DNA of 64,000 nt from Rivularia sp. MS3 (GCA_019192545.1 JAHCMI010000002.1:1-64000); one strand, 5' to 3'; positions 18,359-28,515 are shown, numbered from the stretch's first letter. Numbers and translations: made by a program. The notes: generated from the letters alone by a model not told the origin.

Positions 18359-20518
18359 ATGACTCCACCAATTGTTAAACGCTATCTAATTGCTTTTGAA
18401 AAATACAAATGGATAGGATTAGCTAGTTTTGGTTTAGTTGTTGCGGGGTCAACATTATTAGCCGTACAACCAGAACCAGCACGCAAATTTGTTGCTAATG
18501 GTACCTTAGCTTACACTAGTCCGCCGGTTAGCTTTTCAGCCACCGGTAGTGAAATTCAGCAAAAAGGTTTGGCATTATCAAAAGAGGTTTTAACACAAGA
18601 CAAAATAATTGAAGCTGTAGCAGAAAAAGTTAATGTCAAACCAAAAAAAATTGGTAAAAATCTTTCGGTAAGCGTTCCTGAAGTTGGAATGGACGGTCAG
18701 TTAAGTGCTGGCGCTATTACTATTAAATATCTGGATACTGAACCTAAAAGAGCGCAACAAATAGTGTTTGCTTTAATGCAAGCAATGGTGCAATTGAGTG
18801 GAGATATTAATAGCGGCAGATTACAAAAGATTATTGACAAAATTGAGGAAAGGCTACCAAAAGTTAGTCAAGAATTGCAAGAGGCTGAAAAGAAACTCGA
18901 ACAATACGATAAGATAGAGCGTCCGGCAATTCTGGCTGCTGAGAATGGTAGTTTGCTAAGCAGTATCACTAGTAGCCAAAATCAACAAAGGCAAATTAAA
19001 TTAGCTGTTTCTGGTATTGATGCCCAGATTCGTAGTTTGCAGCAAAGATTAGGATTGAGCGCTCAACAAGCATATACTTCTTCGGCTTTAAGCGCAGATC
19101 CAATTATTGCCAATTTACGCAGCCAGATTTATCAAGTTGAATCTCAGATGGAGATTTTGAGAAAAGACTTACGTCCGACTCACCCCAATATGGTTCAGCT
19201 TCGCCGTCAAAAAGAAGCTTACGAACGACTGCTGCAAGAACGAGCTGCTGAAGTAGTTGGTGGTGGCGGTAATGCTGCTCCCCTTCCTAATGTTTCCGGA
19301 GTCCGCGCTCAAAGCAATTTAGATCCCGCACGACAACAGTTAGCAAATCAGTTGGTAGCTCTACAAACTCAACGGGAAACTTTACAAAGGCAATTGATTG
19401 ACTTGGTGCAAGAACAAGCTAGGCTACAGCGAGATTATGCACTCATACCTAATAAACAACTAGAGCGTTCTCGTTTAGTACAGCAAGTAGGTTTAAAAAA
19501 AGCAGTTTACGACCAGATGCAAGCAAAATTAGCAGATGCTCAAACCGCAGAAGCAGAAACTGTAAGTACTTTAGCGATTACTCAACCACCGGTAGTTATA
19601 CCGCAACCGACTTCTTCACAGAGTATACCTGTAACTTTAGGCATAGGTGGTTTCTTAGGTTTACTGATTGGCGGAGGTGTCATTTTTTTACTTGGTTCTT
19701 TGGAAGGTACCTTCAAAACAAAAGAAGATATTCGCAATGCACTCAAACAGCGAGAAGTTTTGCTACTTGCTGAATTGCCTATAATGTCAGTTGAAGAACC
19801 AGACGAAGAGCTTGTTCCGGTCGTGCTTTGGTCCGAATCTCCTTATATGGAAATTTTAGAAAAATTTCGTTCTAACTTGCGTCGGGTTGGCGGTAGAAAA
19901 GTCAAAGTGGTACTAATTACAAGTACTGGTAGTTTAGAAGGTAAAACTACAAGTGCTTATAACTTAGGAATAGCCTCTGCTCGTGCGGGTAAACGAACAT
20001 TAATTATCGAAACAGATTTGCGATCGCCATCTCGTTGTGAATCGCTAAATGTCAATCTTGACCCAGATGCCAACGTCGAACCCTTACGGTACTATGGCAG
20101 CAGCGAATGCATTCGTCTTGTTCCGGATGTCGAAAATTTGTATATCGTACCAAGTCCCGGACCTTTGCGGCAATCAGCAGCAGTTTTAGAATCTAGCGAA
20201 CTTAGGAGACTGATGGAAGATGCTAAAGAACGCTTCGATCTAGTAATTTTAGATACAACTCCTTTAGGTCTATCAAATGATGCTTTGCTAATTCATCCTT
20301 ATAGCGACGGTATGATTATGGTAACTCGACCAAATTACACCCAAGAAAATATATTAAGTGAAGCTATTGACGAATTAGTTGAATCTGAAATGGGTTTATT
20401 AGGGGCAGTTATCAATGGTGCTGATATAAATCTAAGCATTGAAGAACCAATTTCACGTTATGAAGAAGACTCTGAAATTATACATCCAGAGGAGTATTCC
20501 GGAGTACATCGGAATTGA
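18359..20518 (+). CDS. Wzc/GumC-like polysaccharide copolymerase with tyrosine-kinase-type ATPase domain
   Basis: This is a 719-residue inner-membrane polysaccharide copolymerase. A Wzz-type domain begins with a membrane span (about residues 18-36). A long coiled-coil periplasmic region (about 150-400) and a second span (about 425-445) follow, and then a cytoplasmic BY-kinase-like ATPase. Walker A is STGSLEGKTT (522-531), Walker A' is RTLIIETDLR (546-555) with Glu-Thr-Asp instead of the usual Asp-x-Asp, and Walker B is FDLVILDT (626-633). The C-terminal tail holds only two tyrosines, so a classical autophosphorylation cluster is lacking. It partners the Wza-like exporter upstream in chain-length control and export. 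Confidence 0.9.
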   Translation: MTPPIVKRYLIAFEKYKWIGLASFGLVVAGSTLLAVQPEPARKFVANGTLAYTSPPVSFSATGSEIQQKGLALSKEVLTQDKIIEAVAEKVNVKPKKIGKNLSVSVPEVGMDGQLSAGAITIKYLDTEPKRAQQIVFALMQAMVQLSGDINSGRLQKIIDKIEERLPKVSQELQEAEKKLEQYDKIERPAILAAENGSLLSSITSSQNQQRQIKLAVSGIDAQIRSLQQRLGLSAQQAYTSSALSADPIIANLRSQIYQVESQMEILRKDLRPTHPNMVQLRRQKEAYERLLQERAAEVVGGGGNAAPLPNVSGVRAQSNLDPARQQLANQLVALQTQRETLQRQLIDLVQEQARLQRDYALIPNKQLERSRLVQQVGLKKAVYDQMQAKLADAQTAEAETVSTLAITQPPVVIPQPTSSQSIPVTLGIGGFLGLLIGGGVIFLLGSLEGTFKTKEDIRNALKQREVLLLAELPIMSVEEPDEELVPVVLWSESPYMEILEKFRSNLRRVGGRKVKVVLITSTGSLEGKTTSAYNLGIASARAGKRTLIIETDLRSPSRCESLNVNLDPDANVEPLRYYGSSECIRLVPDVENLYIVPSPGPLRQSAAVLESSELRRLMEDAKERFDLVILDTTPLGLSNDALLIHPYSDGMIMVTRPNYTQENILSEAIDELVESEMGLLGAVINGADINLSIEEPISRYEEDSEIIHPEEYSGVHRN

Positions 20519-20596
20519 CGCAGATAGGGAGATAGAAAGAGATTTTGAATTCAAAAACTCTTAACTCCTGATTTATAATCACTAACAACTAACTAT

Positions 20597-21295
20597 TTAA
20601 TAATCATCATTAAACAAACCGAGCAACGGACCTAAAAGTAATCCAAATACAAACCCCCCAATATGCGCCCAATAAGCTACTCCACCTGTTTCCATTGTCA
20701 TATTAGCGGCTCTTTGTAAATCAGCAAGACCAGATACGACATTCTGGACAATGTAAACTCCTATCAACACCCATGCTGGAACTCTAAGAGTAGTTATAAA
20801 AATACCAAGGAAAATGAATGTGTTGACCAAAGCTTGAGGAAAGCGGATAAGATAAGCACCCAAAACTCCAGAAATTGCGCCAGAAGCCCCTAAGGAAGGG
20901 ATAGCAGAATTCATGCCAATAAACCACTGGCATAAAGCAGCTAAAGCTCCGCAAGCTAAGTAAAAAATTATATATTTGAAATGACCTAGACGATCTTCAA
21001 TGTTGTTACCAAAAACCCAAAGAAACACCATATTAGAAATAAGGTGCCACCATCCACCATGCAAGAACTGTGATGTAAACAAAGTTGCCCATTCTGGTAC
21101 CGGTTGATTAATTACTCCACCGGAAAAGCTAGCACTTAACTGCTGAGGTATTACTGCATACAGTTGAAAAAATTGCTCTAACTGTACATCTGAGAGCCTA
21201 AATTCATGAAGAAATACTAAAACATTAATGCCAATCAAACCGTAGGTTACAAAGGGAGTGATTCGCGTTGGGTTTTCGTCGTATAGAGGAAACAC
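20597..21295 (-). CDS. Rhomboid family intramembrane serine protease (copy 1)
   Basis: This is a 232-residue rhomboid with six membrane helices. The catalytic dyad is Ser138 in GASGAISGVLG and His211 in YWAHIGGF. The conserved HGGWWHLISNM of the second helix and the L1-loop residues (EWATLFTSQFLHG) are present, so it should be an active protease cutting helices inside the membrane. Its substrates are unknown. It begins MFPLYDENPTRITPFVTYG, the usual short start in this cyanobacterial group. A second rhomboid gene of the same family lies immediately upstream on the same strand, which points to tandem duplication. Confidence 0.92.
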   Translation of the reverse strand: MFPLYDENPTRITPFVTYGLIGINVLVFLHEFRLSDVQLEQFFQLYAVIPQQLSASFSGGVINQPVPEWATLFTSQFLHGGWWHLISNMVFLWVFGNNIEDRLGHFKYIIFYLACGALAALCQWFIGMNSAIPSLGASGAISGVLGAYLIRFPQALVNTFIFLGIFITTLRVPAWVLIGVYIVQNVVSGLADLQRAANMTMETGGVAYWAHIGGFVFGLLLGPLLGLFNDDY

Positions 21296-21465
21296 TGATG
21301 TTTTCTGTTGTAGTTAACAACTGCACTATAACCTGTAAGGCTTACAGTTGCTAAGTATAGAGTATTTCAACCTGTCAATATTTAATTAAATATAGGAAAT
21401 TGGGGACGGGTAGACAAGGAAAAATATAAACTCCTAACTTAAGGCTTCTAATGCCTGACTTTTAA

Positions 21466-22233
21466 CTACCAAGATTTATCGGTCGATTTATCGCTAAACA
21501 AACCTAATATTGGGCCGAGGATGGCTCCCACTACAAAACCACCAGCGTGTGCCCAATAAGCAATTCCACCACTTTCCATACCGATATTAGTAGGCATCCC
21601 TAAACTAGAAACACCATAAAAAGCTTGCTGAATAAACCAAAATCCTAAAAAGAAGTATGCAGGTACTCGGAAGGTAGGGAAAAAGATACCCAAGGGTACA
21701 ACACCAATCACTTCTGCTTTCGGAAAACGGATAATATAAGCCCCCATTACACCAGCGATCGCGCCACTAGCACCCAAAGAAGGAATAGTGGAACCTTGGG
21801 AAAAGTACCATTGAGCTAAAGATGCCAAAACACCGCAACCCAAGTAAAAAATCAAATATTTGATGTAGCCTAATTTTTCTTCAACATTATTACCAAAAAT
21901 CCACAAAAATAGCATATTGCCGCCCAAGTGCAGTAAACCACCATGTAAAAACTGGGAAGTAAACAAAGTTAACCATTCGGGAACGGGTTGATTTACCGAA
22001 ATCCCGGCGAAACTGTAGCTTAATTCTCGGGGCACCACGGCAAATAAATGAAGAAACCCATCCAAAAACTGGGGGGGTAAACTCGATTCGTATAGAAAAG
22101 CTAAGACATTGACGGCAATTAGTCCATAAGTAACATAAGGTGTGATGGAAATCGGATTATTGTCTCTAATTGGAACCACGGCAGTTTTCCCGACTTTTAA
22201 ACTGTTTCTCAATACATTACCGAACTTTGACAA
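21466..22233 (-). CDS. Rhomboid family intramembrane serine protease (copy 2)
   Basis: This 255-residue paralogue of the next gene downstream is clearly related along its whole length. The active-site Ser156 (GASGAIAGVMG) and His229 (YWAHAGGF) are intact. Compared with its neighbour it carries about 20 extra N-terminal residues before VPIRDNNPISITPYVTYG. It also differs in the L5 region (FPTFRVPAYFFLGFWFIQQAFYG), which gates substrates in rhomboids, so the pair may have diverged in specificity. A gap of 170 bp separates the two genes. Co-transcription is possible but not shown. Confidence 0.92.
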   Translation of the reverse strand: MSKFGNVLRNSLKVGKTAVVPIRDNNPISITPYVTYGLIAVNVLAFLYESSLPPQFLDGFLHLFAVVPRELSYSFAGISVNQPVPEWLTLFTSQFLHGGLLHLGGNMLFLWIFGNNVEEKLGYIKYLIFYLGCGVLASLAQWYFSQGSTIPSLGASGAIAGVMGAYIIRFPKAEVIGVVPLGIFFPTFRVPAYFFLGFWFIQQAFYGVSSLGMPTNIGMESGGIAYWAHAGGFVVGAILGPILGLFSDKSTDKSW

Positions 22234-22505
22234 TAAGCGCTTCTAACTTACGATTGACATCTTTATAGATAATTTTCTCGCATTAGGTCAGTTGTTTTAC
22301 TGCTTTTCTTCAATTACATCGGTATTGTTATCAAGTTGATGTTTAGGATTTTAGTTAATTCAAAATTAGAGATGCATCACTGTTTTATGAAGAATGGGGA
22401 ACAGCTAAAAGAAAAATGTTCCCACTACATAGATTCAAACAAGTTTTAACTTGAAGTGAAATTTTTCTTAGAGCTAGTTATCATTCACTGTTCCCCTTTT
22501 TAAAT

Positions 22506-24722
22506 ATGGAAACTATCCAAACTAATACACGTAGGAATAAATGTATAAATACGTTTATACAACAACGACAAAGATTTGGTGTCAGAATCGAACGCGATCG
22601 AGCAAATTTAGAAGCTTGTAAACTAGCACTTATTAATTTAAAAAATTACCAATCTGAATTTGCTGCTAGTAGCGTTAATGCTGTTTCTGTTGAACGTCTC
22701 AAAGAAATTGATTTTGAAGTAATCAATCGGATTAGTAATTTATTAAATGTACTTGAAAAACTGCACTACCGTTGCACTCGAAATACAATAAATATTGCGG
22801 TTGTTGGTTATGCTCGACAAGGTAAAAGCATCTTGCTGCAAAGTTTAACCGGACTTAGTAATCAAGTCATTCCCGATGGTAGTGAGGGTTACTGTACCGG
22901 TACTATAAGCAAAATTGTTCATCAACCTGGATTACAAGAAGCCAAAGCTAAGGTAAGTTTCTATTCACCAAAAGAATTTCAGGCTCAAGTGCTTGCTCCT
23001 TATTACGAAACCTTGGATTTAGATGAAAAGCCTGTAACTGTTGAAGAATTTGCTCGTACTCCTCCTCCTTCTCTACCTTTGAATAAAAAGGATAGCGAAT
23101 TTGACAAAGCAAGATACGGTCACCTGCGTAAAGATTATTATTCCAATATAAATAAATATCGCCATTTACTTGAATCTCCGCCTATAGAAATTGCTGAATC
23201 AGAAATTGCACGATACATTACCCAAGACGCTAGCGATGAAAAAGGCGATAAAATTGTTGATTATTTAGCAGTTAAAGAAGTTGAAATATTCTGTTCTTTT
23301 CCCTACAAAGAAATAGGTCAGATTTCTCTATTAGATTTACCGGGTTTAGGGGATACAAATTTAATCGAAGCTAAACGGTTAATAAAAATTCTCTCAGAAG
23401 AAGCCGATATTATCTTGTTTGTTCGCAGACCAGAACCGAATGCGGTTTGGGGAGAAGCACATCTGAAACTTTATCAAATTGCTCGCGATGCTTTAAACAA
23501 TTTTCCTCTCTCCAAATCTTCATTTATGATTCTTAACCGCACCAGAAATGGTGTGGAAGGTGGTGATAACAGTTATCGTTGCCAGAAATTACAGGCAGAA
23601 TTAAAACAAACACCAATCCGAGTTGCAAAGTGTATTATTGCTGATTGTTCTAATTCTCAAGAAGTTTTTAATGAAGTGTTAGAGCCAATTCTCAATGATT
23701 TAGTTGATAATGTAGAGTCAATTGAAAAGCAGTATAGACAGGAATGCGAACAGCAATTAAATCAACTTCATCGAAATATTAGCATTGAGTTAGACAAAGC
23801 GAGCTTGGCTTTAACAAGATATGGCGATGAAGATTTATTGTTTGAACAACTTTTTGAACAATTTTGGCACAAACTAACAAATGATTTGGAAAATTTACTC
23901 GCACAATTAAAAGAAAATCAATATAGTTTAGACCAAGAGTTTGCAGAAAAAGTTAAAAATGCAATTCAAAAATGCCGAACGGACAAGATAATTCCCGCAA
24001 GCTGTGAAGAAATTGCCGAACGTCGTCATTTGTTTGGGTCTTACAATACTGCTTATAACGAATTTTTACACGAAATCCGCTCTAATTTTTTAAGCAATTT
24101 CCTATCTTTAGATGAAGAAATGCAGCATTCCTTAGATAACCGCAAAAATTTAGCTGTAAAAATTATTAAATCTCATTTGGGAGAATTTGCAAGTTCGCAA
24201 GAAATCGACTTTCTTAGATACATATACAATATTCTTCCCGATAATGCGAGCAATCTCAAACTGGCTTTTCAGAAGCTGTATGACTTCGATGTTTCTAATG
24301 CAGGAAGAATAATACGCTTAGTAAGAATAAATATAGATACACTTAAACCAGATAATAGTAAACTATCTTTATCGGAACCAATCAATCTATCAGAAAAACA
24401 AGCAAAAAGTGAATTCCATATTGAAAAACAAATTTTACATTTATTACAACAACTTTATCAACAAGCAACAGATATCTCCGAAAAAGCCTTAAATCAAATA
24501 GTTTCCGAGCCTTCTACTGATGCTTATTTTATGCTTGAGGAGTTTGTAGATCGAGTTATTCGGACAAAAAATGCGAAATTAGAATGGCGAATTTTTCTTC
24601 GTAAAGAATCATCAAAAATATGGTCGGAATTCAGAGAAATACAGCAGTGCGTTCAACAAAAGCAGACTTTGATAGCACTAGTGGAACGCGCAAAAGAGGT
24701 TAATGGCTTATTATTTAAATAA
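22506..24722 (+). CDS. Dynamin-like GTPase
   Basis: This is a 738-residue large GTPase of the bacterial dynamin-like group. The G1 P-loop is GYARQGKS (101-108), the likely G2 threonine is in GYCTGTISK, G3 is LLDLPGLGD (near 275) and G4 is NRTR (near 340) in place of NKxD. Long helical, coiled-coil segments before and after the GTPase domain match a dynamin stalk. No strong membrane-spanning paddle is visible, unlike the Nostoc BDLP. Bacterial dynamins remodel or protect membranes; the role here is unknown. The gene stands alone, and a strong hairpin lies just downstream between it and the convergent phosphatase gene. Confidence 0.85.
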   Translation: METIQTNTRRNKCINTFIQQRQRFGVRIERDRANLEACKLALINLKNYQSEFAASSVNAVSVERLKEIDFEVINRISNLLNVLEKLHYRCTRNTINIAVVGYARQGKSILLQSLTGLSNQVIPDGSEGYCTGTISKIVHQPGLQEAKAKVSFYSPKEFQAQVLAPYYETLDLDEKPVTVEEFARTPPPSLPLNKKDSEFDKARYGHLRKDYYSNINKYRHLLESPPIEIAESEIARYITQDASDEKGDKIVDYLAVKEVEIFCSFPYKEIGQISLLDLPGLGDTNLIEAKRLIKILSEEADIILFVRRPEPNAVWGEAHLKLYQIARDALNNFPLSKSSFMILNRTRNGVEGGDNSYRCQKLQAELKQTPIRVAKCIIADCSNSQEVFNEVLEPILNDLVDNVESIEKQYRQECEQQLNQLHRNISIELDKASLALTRYGDEDLLFEQLFEQFWHKLTNDLENLLAQLKENQYSLDQEFAEKVKNAIQKCRTDKIIPASCEEIAERRHLFGSYNTAYNEFLHEIRSNFLSNFLSLDEEMQHSLDNRKNLAVKIIKSHLGEFASSQEIDFLRYIYNILPDNASNLKLAFQKLYDFDVSNAGRIIRLVRINIDTLKPDNSKLSLSEPINLSEKQAKSEFHIEKQILHLLQQLYQQATDISEKALNQIVSEPSTDAYFMLEEFVDRVIRTKNAKLEWRIFLRKESSKIWSEFREIQQCVQQKQTLIALVERAKEVNGLLFK

Positions 24723-24742
24723 GTTAGAGCCTAAAATTAAAA

Positions 24743-24773
24743 AGTTAAGAGTTATAAGCTATAACTCTTAACT
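24743..24773. terminator. Bidirectional hairpin terminator
   Basis: AGTTAAGAGTTATA and TATAACTCTTAACT form a perfect 14-bp stem with a 3-nt loop between the convergent dynamin-like and phosphatase genes. Confidence 0.7.
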
Positions 24774-24799
24774 TGAAATTGAGAATTGATGTTGAATAT

Positions 24800-25285
24800 T
24801 TATAAATTTACTTGAGTTGTGCGGATGTCTTCTAAAAGACCACCACAAGCATCAACAAGTAAATTTACAACTTGGTTAAAGCCTTCCGTTCCCCCATAAT
24901 AGGGATCTGGAACTTCTTTAAGAGAGTGACTGCGACAATAGCCACACATCAAGCGCACTTTATCTCGATATTCTCCACTTGAATCCATTGAAAGAATATC
25001 GCGATAGTTCTGCTTATCCATAGCCAAAATCAAATCGAAATTTTCAAAATCAGATGATTTAAAGGCTCGTGCATTCCCGCGAAGTTTTATTCCCAGAAGA
25101 TGATTCGCAGCAGCGCTCATGCGAGAATCAGGTGGACTACCGATGTGATAACTTGATGTTCCGGCAGAATCGCAGTTGATAGAATTACTTAAACCAGCTT
25201 TTTCTACCAAGTGATTCATTACATTTTCTGCGGTTGGCGAACGACAAATGTTACCCAAGCAGACAAATAGCAGCTTATAAGCCAT
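24800..25285 (-). CDS. Low-molecular-weight protein tyrosine phosphatase
   Basis: This is a small cytosolic phosphatase of about 161 residues. The signature loop CLGNICRS begins a few residues from the N-terminus (catalytic Cys and Arg). The general-acid Asp is in the C-terminal DPYYGG motif, so it should be catalytically competent. The ATG at 25285 is preferred over an upstream TTG, because it places the active site at the family's normal distance from the start. In bacteria these enzymes often act on BY-kinases and polysaccharide synthesis proteins; the Wzc-like protein 4 kb away is a conceivable target, but this is inference. It follows ybaB on the same strand. Confidence 0.92.
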   Translation of the reverse strand: MAYKLLFVCLGNICRSPTAENVMNHLVEKAGLSNSINCDSAGTSSYHIGSPPDSRMSAAANHLLGIKLRGNARAFKSSDFENFDLILAMDKQNYRDILSMDSSGEYRDKVRLMCGYCRSHSLKEVPDPYYGGTEGFNQVVNLLVDACGGLLEDIRTTQVNL

Positions 25286-25354
25286 AATCCAATCACTATT
25301 CCCGTCCAAAGTTTTGCAGTTTATAGCATATAAGAATGCCGGTGCAAGCTTTGA

Positions 25355-25702
25355 TTAAAATCCGGGAAGTTCTAATCCACTAGTCAAATCTTCCATCCGA
25401 TCGCGCATGGTAGCAGTGGACTTATTGTAAGCATCTGTCATTGCTGCGGTAACTAAGTCAGAAAGAACTTCTGCTCCTTCGTTCATTGCATCGGGAGAAA
25501 TTTCTACTCGCTTAGGTTCTTGGTTACCACTAAGAATTACCTTTACCATTCCACCACCAGATTCTCCCTGAATTTCCATCTGCTCCAATTCTTCTTGGAG
25601 TTGCTTGGCTCCTTCTTGAACCTGCTGAGCTTTTTTGAAGGCTTCAGCTAATTCCTTCATTTTTCCTAAACCAAAGCCAAATCCTTGTCCTTTTCCCGTC
25701 AT
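25355..25702 (-). CDS. YbaB/EbfC family nucleoid-associated protein
   Basis: This is a 115-residue DNA-binding protein of the YbaB/EbfC family, which forms dimers shaped like tweezers on DNA. It has the helical [26 protein letters not shown] segment. A beta part ([18 protein letters not shown]) then leads into [17 protein letters not shown] and [11 protein letters not shown], as in the family. It has a Gly-rich N-terminus, like other cyanobacterial members. In the window it follows murB and precedes the phosphatase on the same strand. Confidence 0.92.
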   Translation of the reverse strand: MTGKGQGFGFGLGKMKELAEAFKKAQQVQEGAKQLQEELEQMEIQGESGGGMVKVILSGNQEPKRVEISPDAMNEGAEVLSDLVTAAMTDAYNKSTATMRDRMEDLTSGLELPGF

Positions 25703-25897
25703 AATAAATAGTCAGCGTGTGCTTTCAATAACAAATCAAATTCAATTATAGATGCGTCGTGTAATTTGATAGTTTTTTATCTTGGGGTGATGCACCCAAT
25801 TGAATATCGGATGGCGGAAAATGTTAAAGATTTTTGATTATATTTTAAATCAAGAATCTATGCTCTTCCGATTCTTGCGTTCTGCGCGCAGGTTCAA

Positions 25898-26893
25898 TTA
25901 GGCAGCTTGGAATTCTCCTAACATTTTGACTTCGGGGTGTAATGCAATTGACCAGCGTTCTTGTACTTGATACTGGACATGACGAATGAGATTAAAAACA
26001 TCGTTGGCAGTAGCTCCTCCACAGTTAACAATAAAATTAGCATGGAGTGGTGCTACTTGTGCTTGTCCAATTTTAAAGCCCTTAAGACCAGCCTCTTCGA
26101 TTAACCTGCCCGCAGAATGAGGCTTAGGATTGCGGAATACGCTGCCGCAACTAGGCAAATGATAAGGTTGAGTGGCTAGTCGATGTTTCTTATGTTGCTT
26201 CGTTTTTGCTGTGACTTCGGCTGGTTCTGCTCCGGGTTGAAGCTGTAAAGTTGCTTGAGTAACTATTAAATTACTTCCTTGCAGTACGGAAGTACGGTAG
26301 CTATAGTTTAATTCTTCGCGAGTCATCGTTTGCAGAGTGCCATCAGGAGTTAGTACCTCGACGCTGACCAAGATATCTGCAATACAGCTATTGTGTGCCC
26401 CCGCATTCATAACTACAGCACCGCCAATGGTTCCAGGAATGCCAACAGCCCATTCAAAACCTTCCCAACCGCGTTCTGCAATAGCCCATGCTAATGCAGG
26501 AATTGATTCCCCGGCAGCAAATGTAGCTCTACCATTTTCGGGATGATAATCGCTGTAACGCATATGACGAGTCGCGATAACCAAACCCGGTATACCGTCG
26601 TCGCTTACTAATAAGTTAGAACCAGCACCAAGTACTGTTATTGGTAGCTCGTTTTCTTTGGCATATTCTACGCTGGCTTGCAAAGATTTACTAGAGCGCG
26701 GAGCAACATACCATTGGGCTGGACCGCCAACTCTGTAAGATGTGTAGGAAGATAAAGAAACTTGGGGCTTTATAATGCAGTCACTACCGTTCAGAGGAAT
26801 ACCTTCTTTATTTCCGTCCGCTTTCATTTCTTTATGATTGGTGGTAACGTTAGAAACTTTACATACATTATCAACCGCCTGGGAAATGGTCAT
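25898..26893 (-). CDS. murB: UDP-N-acetylenolpyruvoylglucosamine reductase MurB
   Basis: MurB reduces UDP-GlcNAc-enolpyruvate to UDP-N-acetylmuramate with NADPH and bound FAD, the second committed step of peptidoglycan synthesis in the cytosol. The 331-residue protein shows the FAD-binding segment (LGAGSNLLVSDDGIPGLV), the GIPGTIGGAVVMNAGA motif, the SYRTS and CGSVFRNP motifs, the latter with the catalytic Ser, and the C-terminal Glu (LHPEVKMLGEF). It lies 161 bp downstream of murC in the usual cyanobacterial murC-murB order. About 45 N-terminal residues precede the conserved fold. Confidence 0.96.
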   Translation of the reverse strand: MTISQAVDNVCKVSNVTTNHKEMKADGNKEGIPLNGSDCIIKPQVSLSSYTSYRVGGPAQWYVAPRSSKSLQASVEYAKENELPITVLGAGSNLLVSDDGIPGLVIATRHMRYSDYHPENGRATFAAGESIPALAWAIAERGWEGFEWAVGIPGTIGGAVVMNAGAHNSCIADILVSVEVLTPDGTLQTMTREELNYSYRTSVLQGSNLIVTQATLQLQPGAEPAEVTAKTKQHKKHRLATQPYHLPSCGSVFRNPKPHSAGRLIEEAGLKGFKIGQAQVAPLHANFIVNCGGATANDVFNLIRHVQYQVQERWSIALHPEVKMLGEFQAA

Positions 26894-27054
26894 ATTTTCC
26901 AGAATTCAATAGATTTTAACGCGAGACTACCGTAATCATACGGCTTTATAGTTTAGCAATTAACAAATTGTCCAATATAGACAATAATTAAGGGGAGAAA
27001 CGAGAATACATAGGTATTGGTTCACCCCGCAGAAGTTAGGAAAGTATTTCCGAC

Positions 27055-28494
27055 TTAAGATGTGGCTTGTGCTGGTTGGTTTATAGATTCGATAATTTGA
27101 GGAATTGTTTGGTTCAAGTTTCCAGCACCTAGGAATAATGCTAAATCTCCCGGACGCAGGTTTTGTTGCAAGAATTCGCGAATGTCGGCTAAAGTTGCCT
27201 GATATTCAACATTGGAATGGTTTCTGGCAACTTCTGCTGCTAGTTTTTCACCACTAATCAAACCAGTATCTGGTTCTCCCGCGCTATAGATATCAGTTAG
27301 AACTACTAAATCCGCATGACTGAAAGATGTCGCAAATTCAGCTAAGAATGCTTGAGTACGGCTATAACGGTGTGGTTGAAATATTGCAACAACTCGCTGC
27401 CCCGGTCTTGCTTGCAATCTTGCAGCAGCCAGAGTTGCACTTAACTCACTTGGGTGATGTGCGTAGTCATCTATAAATGTAATACCGTCAACTTCTCCGC
27501 GAAACTCGAAGCGTCTTCTAGCACCTTCAAAAGTCGCTAAACCTCTGGCAATTTCGCCAAATTCTAATCCTAATGCTCTACCAATCGCTACTGCTGCTAA
27601 GGCATTACTTAAGTTATGATGACCTAATACACTTAAGTTTAATACTCCTAGGGCGATACCTTTTTCCCAAACTAAAGATGTGGTACCATCGGCACGATAG
27701 TCGATATTGGTCGCATAATAGTCTGCACCGCTTTCGGAATTAAGACTATAGCTGATATGAGGTTGGAAGCGCTCGCGTACCGTTTCGCAATCAATGCAAG
27801 CAACGAGAGTTTTACATTGACTGGTAAATTTTTGAAATATATCTACTACTTCATCCAATGTATCGTAATGGTCTGGATGATCCAATTCTATATTGGTAAT
27901 AATGCCAATTTCCGGAGAATGCTTTACTAAAGAACCGTCCGATTCATCAGCTTCGGCAACTAAATAAGGACTTTGCCCTAAACGAGCATTACCTTCCCAA
28001 GCTTTGACTTCGCCGCCAACAATAATTGTTGGGTCTACACCAGCTTGTAGCAGCATATAGCCAATCATACTACTTGTAGTAGTCTTGCCATGAGTTCCAG
28101 CAACAGCAATACTATTGTACTGAGATATTAATGCCGCCAATATATCAGAACGATGGAAAATTGGGCAGCCACTTTCCAATGCTGCTTTATATTCTGCGTT
28201 CGAGGCATTGATTGCTGTAGAGCAAACTACTTGAGGTGTAGATGCTTCGCTAGCATCTTTTAATTGTTCGCCCTCTAAATCTCTACCAAAAAATTTCAGA
28301 TTAGCTGCTTCTTGTTTTCCGAAAAAATTCACTCCAATTGATTCTAGCTTGTGAGTAATATGATTTGGGCGAACATCTGAACCACTAACCCGAAACCCCT
28401 TTTGAGCAAGTATATATGCCAAAGCTGACATACCTATACCGCCTACACCAATGAAATGAAATGGTCTACCGTTAAAATCTACTGCACTTACCAT
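27055..28494 (-). CDS. murC: UDP-N-acetylmuramate-L-alanine ligase MurC
   Basis: MurC adds L-alanine to UDP-MurNAc with ATP hydrolysis, the first amino acid of the peptidoglycan stem. The N-terminal Rossmann phrase FHFIGVGGIGMSALA, the ATP loop AVAGTHGKTTTS, ITNIELDHPDHY and the C-terminal FIDDYAHHPSE are all present. The ATG at 28494 is preceded by AGAGG at a good distance and is preferred to an upstream GTG. It heads a reverse-strand run of murC, murB, ybaB and the phosphatase gene. Confidence 0.96.
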   Translation of the reverse strand: MVSAVDFNGRPFHFIGVGGIGMSALAYILAQKGFRVSGSDVRPNHITHKLESIGVNFFGKQEAANLKFFGRDLEGEQLKDASEASTPQVVCSTAINASNAEYKAALESGCPIFHRSDILAALISQYNSIAVAGTHGKTTTSSMIGYMLLQAGVDPTIIVGGEVKAWEGNARLGQSPYLVAEADESDGSLVKHSPEIGIITNIELDHPDHYDTLDEVVDIFQKFTSQCKTLVACIDCETVRERFQPHISYSLNSESGADYYATNIDYRADGTTSLVWEKGIALGVLNLSVLGHHNLSNALAAVAIGRALGLEFGEIARGLATFEGARRRFEFRGEVDGITFIDDYAHHPSELSATLAAARLQARPGQRVVAIFQPHRYSRTQAFLAEFATSFSHADLVVLTDIYSAGEPDTGLISGEKLAAEVARNHSNVEYQATLADIREFLQQNLRPGDLALFLGAGNLNQTIPQIIESINQPAQATS

Positions 28495-28515
28495 CTTGTT
28501 TTCCTCTGACACCAC

